From: Hymenochaete sp. R1
Taxonomy: Eukaryota; Basidiomycota; Agaricomycetes; Hymenochaetales; Hymenochaetaceae
DNA length: 64,000 bases
Direction of reading: 5' to 3'
Assembly (NCBI GenBank): GCA_019400425.1
Contig: JAFREE010000089.1
Coordinates: 37,607 to 101,606, forward strand
The notes under the pieces were generated by a model. The model had not been told where the DNA came from. It did not search any database and worked only from the letters and a program-made list of their open reading frames with translations. A program made the position numbers and the translations under genes. This document shows positions 59,152-64,000 of the stretch, one piece after another. The number at the start of each line of letters is the position of its first letter. Within the stretch, counting starts at the first letter, position 1.

Positions 59152-59749
59152 ATCGTTGAATCACAGAGTCGTAGAGTCGCCCAAATGTTTCTTTCTTCTA
59201 TTGTTTCGTCGCTCAAGAGCGTTCGTGAGTGTTAGCAGCCTCAGAATAGCTGATGTTTGACGGTGGACGAGTGAAGTGGTGGAGGTAGTCGTAGTTGGAG
59301 TGAAAGAACCAGTTCACACTTAAGCTTGGCGCGGCGCACCCAAGCCGAGTGCTTCCGGTTTTCTCACCTCCCATCATCCTCATCGTTCAAATTCAGGTCG
59401 TTGCAAAGGCGTCGATCTCCATTCCTTTCATTGTTTCAAATACCGGACTACCAGCGATTTGGACGGTTTCACAGCAGCTTCAATAATCTCGAAGGCCTCT
59501 TGAAAACGGGGGTTCGTTGATGACGTATTTTCCTAATAAAGCGTATCCGAAAGTCGCGGCATTTTTTATGGCTTCAATCGTTTTGCCTGCGCTATCGATG
59601 AGACCATGCATAAGAAATGACGAAACCTGTGGCTGTCTCACTAAGCAATCCCCTTTCTTTCTAAGCTTCTGATTTTTTTATAGCCTTTATAACGACCAGT
59701 GATTTTAAGATATGGAGGGTCATATTCCGTCCCTTTTCACCTGCTAACC
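59152..59749. other. divergent promoter region (TM protein / oxidoreductase)
   Basis: About 0.6 kb between divergent starts. No gene is recognised. Confidence 0.5.
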
Positions 59750-61082
59750 ATGGTATCAAAACTTCGTGCTCGTCATTACGTTCTCAAGTCGGTCAGTATC
59801 AAAGAACATGCCTTTTGAAACGCTAATGTGGACATGGCATTCAGGAAACTGGACCGAGTGGCTATGAAATCACCGAATCCGAAGTTCCTCCGCTAAAAGA
59901 AAACGAAGTCCTCGTCAAAATCCACGCTGTCTCCCTCCAGTACCGCGACCTTATCATCTCTAAGGGAACTTACCCTCTCGGTAGCAAGGCCGGCGTGATC
60001 CCATGTTCAGATTGTGCTGGTGAAATTATCGCCGTTGGTGCATCACTCGAGAACTCCAACACCGCGCCTTTTGCGGTCGGGGACCGAGTCTGTGCGAATT
60101 TCTCACCTAATCAGCTCCATGGGGACGTTCAGAGCGAGACTCAGAGGAAAGGCGGCCTTGGAGGATTGGTAGATGGCGTGTTGACGACTGTTCGGTCGTT
60201 CCCCGTTCATGTGAGTCTTCCCGTATTGATACTGTTAAGTGAGGCTCATTGTTCGGTGTAGGCACTGGTACATATTCCAGAGCACCTTTCCTTTGAAGAG
60301 GCATCGACCTTGCCCTGTGCGGCGCTCACCGCTTACAATGCACTTTTCGGAGTGGTGCCTCTTAAAGGTGGAGACACTGTTTTGGTGCAGGGTTCTGGAG
60401 GCGTCTCCGTGTGAGTCCTGAATTCTACCTAAAACTAAACTTGATGTTCAATCGTGACTATATAATGAAGCTTTGCTCTCCAAATTGCTCGAGCAAATGG
60501 TGCATCGGTCATCGCGACGACCTCTTCAGACGAGAAAGGCAAAGTTCTCAGCTCGCTCGGTGCGAATCATGTCATAAACTACAAGACGACGAAGAACTGG
60601 GAAGAAGAAGTTTTGAAACTTGTGCGTCTCCTTTATCTTTCCCCTTTGCGCCGCCTAATTCATTTTTTTTTCAGACCAACGGCCGAGGTGTGGACCATGT
60701 CGTAGATGTCGCGGGTGCGGGAACGATCATTCAGACAATTAAAGCCACGCGTTACAACGGGTGGATTCATAGTATCGGTTTTGTTGCAAACCAAGCAGGA
60801 GGAGATGCGCAGACTTTGATTGGTAGTCTACTTTCGAAGAATATCTACTTGCGCGGTGTTTTGATTGGACCTCGCTCTCAGTGCGCTTTTCGAACCTTCT
60901 TTCCAATTTGATGGAGAATACTAACATGGAGCTCTAGGTTTGAGGCGATGAACCGCTTGATTAGTGCTGCGGGCATCAAGCCAGTCGTTGACCGTGTCTT
61001 CTCCTTCGACGAGTTCCCAAAGGCGCTTGAGTATCTTGAGTCTCAGAAACACGTGGGCAAGGTGGTAGTGAAAATCGCGTGA
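59750..61082 (+). CDS. MDR-family NADPH:quinone oxidoreductase / zinc-type alcohol dehydrogenase-like protein
   Basis: About six exons give about 345 residues. The first codes only for [14 protein letters not shown]. The GroES-like part has [40 protein letters not shown] and [15 protein letters not shown], in place of the GHE zinc motif of true zinc dehydrogenases. The Rossmann part has [20 protein letters not shown], the dinucleotide loop [13 protein letters not shown] and then [18 protein letters not shown]. It ends [20 protein letters not shown]. The lack of clear catalytic zinc ligands suggests a quinone- or enone-reductase-type activity with NADPH. Yeast and fission yeast have comparable genes of unproven substrate. 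Introns after QVH and VS are clear by frame. Confidence 0.88.
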
Positions 61083-61818
61083 AGCTGAAGACAAGAGATG
61101 GGCTCAAGTCAAAGAGAGAGCAACAAGTGACAATTTTCGGTTCTACTTTGTATTGTATATTTAAGTCAATGTTTCATTTTGGAACGAATCTAATGAAGTG
61201 ATCGTGAACTCGAGCTTCTCGCCTTCTGGACAGCCGAGCTTCGAGGGACAACGAGGGGAGGACTAGGGTGTGGTGAGTGTCTCGATGTCGGGTGGCGGTG
61301 TGGTATCTATGTGTCAGTATTTGGGCTTGCTTGTCCTCGCTTGGTTGGTGGGGCCTCGATCGTTTGTGTCGATCGATCCGGTTATGGTTATCAACTTTCT
61401 CCATTGGCCACCCCTCAATTCTGCCTCTTGCGTTTTCACTTTTCGGGCGACATAAATTGGATCATATCTACACTAACTACGATACTTAATTTCAACAGGA
61501 TAACTGACATATCGAAGTAAGTGAATCGAGCAGACATCCTGGATGGTTGGCATGGCCGTGGCCCACTGGCATGGCACGACTCGAACTTCTGTCCCCATGA
61601 CATGACCGTGACTGTGTTATGGCTTCTGCGGAGTCAATCAACGGGAAATGAACTTTCCAAGAATGTAAATCCTACCCTGCTCACATGTGCATATATCCAC
61701 TTTTTCTTCTCCGCTCCATTGTCACTGCGGGCGCCTATGTTTTCCTTTAAAACCCTCACGCCGATTGTTGCTCATACGACACTCGAAATCTCTCTCGCTC
61801 TCCCGGGCCATCATCATC
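61083..61818. other. intergenic region upstream of the TPR-SET gene
   Basis: About 0.7 kb with no recognised gene. Confidence 0.5.
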
Positions 61819-63619
61819 ATGGACTCCGCGCTCATGGACCTTCTTTGCGACATGAAGTCTAAGGGGGCGCCTCTCCCCCCACTTCCACAACTTCGCGAGA
61901 TAGCCGGTCAAGATCCCTCAGCTTTCATGGAAAAGTTTCTGAAGCCAATACTCAACGCGAGTATAGCGGCAGAAGGAACCGACTCTCGTCCGAAAAAGCC
62001 AGCCAAAGCTAAGGATGATGACATATTTACAGAGATTCTCCAGCAGAAAAGATTTTACGAAGCAGAACGAAAACGCTCCCCAATGAAAGCAAGATTTTGT
62101 GATCGCGAAAAGTTGGTGACGATCCACAGTATTTTCGAACGTACGATGCGGGAGGTCCATCGCGAAACAGGCAGGTATCCTGAGACGGAACCGAGTCGCT
62201 TGCTTGCCTTCACTGGTACCCATCCCGCGTATTCAACTACCTCATTGGACGAACTTGAACCCAGTGCGTATTTGATCCCAATCTAACTGCCCCTACTGAC
62301 CAGCATACTAGTCACGATTAAAGAACTATATATACGGAAGACGCACAAGGTTCATTCTTTTGACCCTATAGATGTCTTTTTTGCTAACTCATTTTTCAGG
62401 GATCGTTTTTGCCGTGCAGAATTATTACCATCACCAGTTCGTCACAACGCCTTTCCCGAAACGTGTCTATCATGGAACTTCGCTGACGGATCGTATCTAG
62501 AAAAATCCGATTTCCCTGGATTTGTGGTTGAAGACAACTGCGGTGCCGTAACGCAAGTCTCTATCACCAACTATCCATTCACGCTGGATGCCAAGGAGTC
62601 GGACACCGATGCTCTATTCCCTATCGGAACCATACTCGCAATCCGAGAACCAACCTACATGATGTCGATGGCACCGGGAGATGAGCCTGTGATTCGAGTA
62701 TTTTCTCCTTCCGACATTGTTTTTATCAACTCCGTCGGCTACCCATTGCGCTCTCGACAAATCAAGTTTCCACCACTGGCAAACGCACCGATGTCTCCCA
62801 GCTCTGTAGAAGGCTGGAGAGCCCTTGGAGCTCAAAAGTTCAAAGAGCAGAAATGGTTCTTAGCCACAATCGCATTTTCGGAAGGTTTAAAAGTCGATTC
62901 CCAGTCATGGATGAATAACATGTTCGTCATAGATGATGAGGGCTTAGATGTGACTCCCCATGGCCGGCCATATCCTCGTCCTCAATCGAGCTGAGGCTTA
63001 CCTTCGAATGGGATGGTTCAATTCCGCTCTATCGGATGCCAAAACAGCTCTCGGGTATGGATCCTTGGAGAGCGGCTTGCGTCGGAAAGCACTTGGAAGA
63101 GCTGCGAGGGCCTGTTATGGTCAGGGAGACTATTCTGAAGCGGAGCGATACGCCCGTTCTCTACCAAATGATGCAGAACTGAAGGATCTGGCGAAGAAGT
63201 GTCGTGCGCGAAAGCGCGAGCAGTTGCATGGCTCGTATGACTGGATTGCCATGTTTCGAGCGTCGCAAAACAAGGTGCTACACTTGGATGTAGCAGATTA
63301 TCAGGGTCCTGTGGAAGTGAGGATGCCCAAGTCTGGCAATGGTATCAGAGGTCTTTTCGTGACTAGGGATGTCAAAGCTGGAGAACTACTGGTAAGCCGT
63401 TTAGAAAACCGCTACTAATCGAGCGTTTATACCTACGAGATTAGCTTGTAGCCAAACCTCTGGCGTCTGTTTACCCGGAGGAGGCCCCTGAGCACGGCGA
63501 AAAGGTACCTTACGCCTTTAATGTCGAAGCCAATTGTCCTGCGGGTTATGTCGAGTTCGCTATTGTACACAAGCTGGTAAATCGCCTTTGGGACGATGCC
63601 AATCTCGCAAACACCACTA
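61819..63619 (+). pseudogene. TPR and SET domain gene, probably broken and truncated
   Basis: The ATG at 61819 opens MDSALMDLLCDMKSKGAPLP. Exon 2 resumes as TIKELYIRKTHK, but the next exon shows only GSFLPCRIITITSSSQRLSR in the expected frame, then hits a stop; the family text (VVEDNCGAVTQVSITNYPFT) returns in another frame. A second frame change is needed near 62960, between AFSEGLKVDSQ and HILVLNRAEAYLRMGWFNSA (a TPR helix pair). The SET start is good (GNGIRGLFVTRDVKAGELL, then after an intron VAKPLASVYPEE). Reading ends in HKL followed by a GTAAATCG donor and no acceptor before AT-rich repeats begin near 63640. The full SET core (NHxC and the ELxFDY motif) is therefore missing in this window. 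Two internal frame breaks and truncation favour a pseudogene, but the window edge leaves it open. Confidence 0.55.
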
Positions 63620-63639
63620 GTTGTTGCTAAAATTTATCA

Positions 63640-64000
63640 TAAATCTAGGGGGTTAAGCCTCGAGCTTCAATACAATATGAGGGGATATTAATCATATCAT
63701 ATTTCTGGGGCAAAATATAATGACAAATTATAAAGACAAATAATCAATTCAGAGGCTCTTTTTTGATAACAATGATAATTCTCTGGGGCAAATACGATCA
63801 TAGCCAAAGATACATATGATTATTCTGAGGGGGTTATATGATTAATTTAATTATTTACGGGGGTGATTCGATGATGACTGGCACGTCATATGATTATTCT
63901 GAGGGGGTTATACGATTAATATAATTATTTACGGGGCTATTTCGATGATGACTGGCTCGCCATATGATTATTCTGAGGGGGTTATACGATTAATATGATT
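63640..64000. repeat. AT-rich region with 74-bp tandem repeats
   Basis: From about 63640 the base composition changes sharply to AT-rich text with recurring GGGG/CTGGGG groups. A 74-bp unit beginning CATATGATTATTCTGAGGGG occurs at 63813, 63887 and 63961 (spacing exactly 74), and the third unit is cut by the window end. Units are nearly identical. Degenerate relatives occur at about 63680-63810. The array continues outside the window. Confidence 0.85.

Overview
The window is a piece of a filamentous basidiomycete genome, most likely an agaricomycete. The evidence is as follows: genes are split by many short introns (mostly about 45-65 nt, GT-AG, with one GC-AG case); there are no operons; and several families are typical of, or restricted to, mushroom-forming fungi. 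These include DUF6533, DUF6534 and DUF6699 proteins, a DUF4238-kinase fusion, an expanded Zn2Cys6/F-box repertoire and a CaaX lipopeptide pheromone-like precursor. All exon structures below were joined by hand from splice signals and reading-frame continuity. Outer boundaries are usually firm; individual splice sites are predictions.

Layout, 1-25 kb: the 3' part of an ArAE_2/DUF2421 membrane transporter-like gene; a CUE-domain (Cue5-type) ubiquitin-binding protein; a Zn2Cys6 transcription factor; a GT90 (CAP10-like) glycosyltransferase divergent from a mitochondrial HAD-IIA (CECR5-type) hydrolase; a DUF4238-protein kinase fusion; the mitochondrial protease OMA1; a secreted sedolisin (S53) protease; a 244-bp foldback repeat; and a secreted double-psi beta-barrel (RlpA/expansin-like) protein with a mucin-like N-terminal stretch. 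25-38 kb: a 72-residue protein consisting only of a cyanase-type N-terminal helical domain; a gene-poor stretch; a tandem array of four related copies of an unrecognised small gene (two intact, one frameshifted, one pseudogene); a secreted Rds1-type ferritin-like protein; a low-complexity unknown; a Nudix (ADP-ribose pyrophosphatase type) hydrolase; and a DUF6699 protein. 38-64 kb: a DUF6534 membrane protein with a suspicious 3' end; an F-box protein; a signal-peptide/single-TM surface protein; a UBL3/MUB-like prenylated ubiquitin-fold protein; a 40-residue pheromone-precursor-like ORF ending in CVIS; a DUF6533 membrane protein; two unknowns; an MDR oxidoreductase; and a TPR-SET gene that looks broken and runs into AT-rich 74-bp tandem repeats at the window edge.

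The genes do not form one obvious pathway or biosynthetic cluster. The items most worth a second look are the pheromone-like precursor with no STE3 receptor visible nearby, the tandem array of an unrecognised family in different stages of decay, the cyanase-domain microprotein, and the degraded TPR-SET gene beside a satellite-like repeat.
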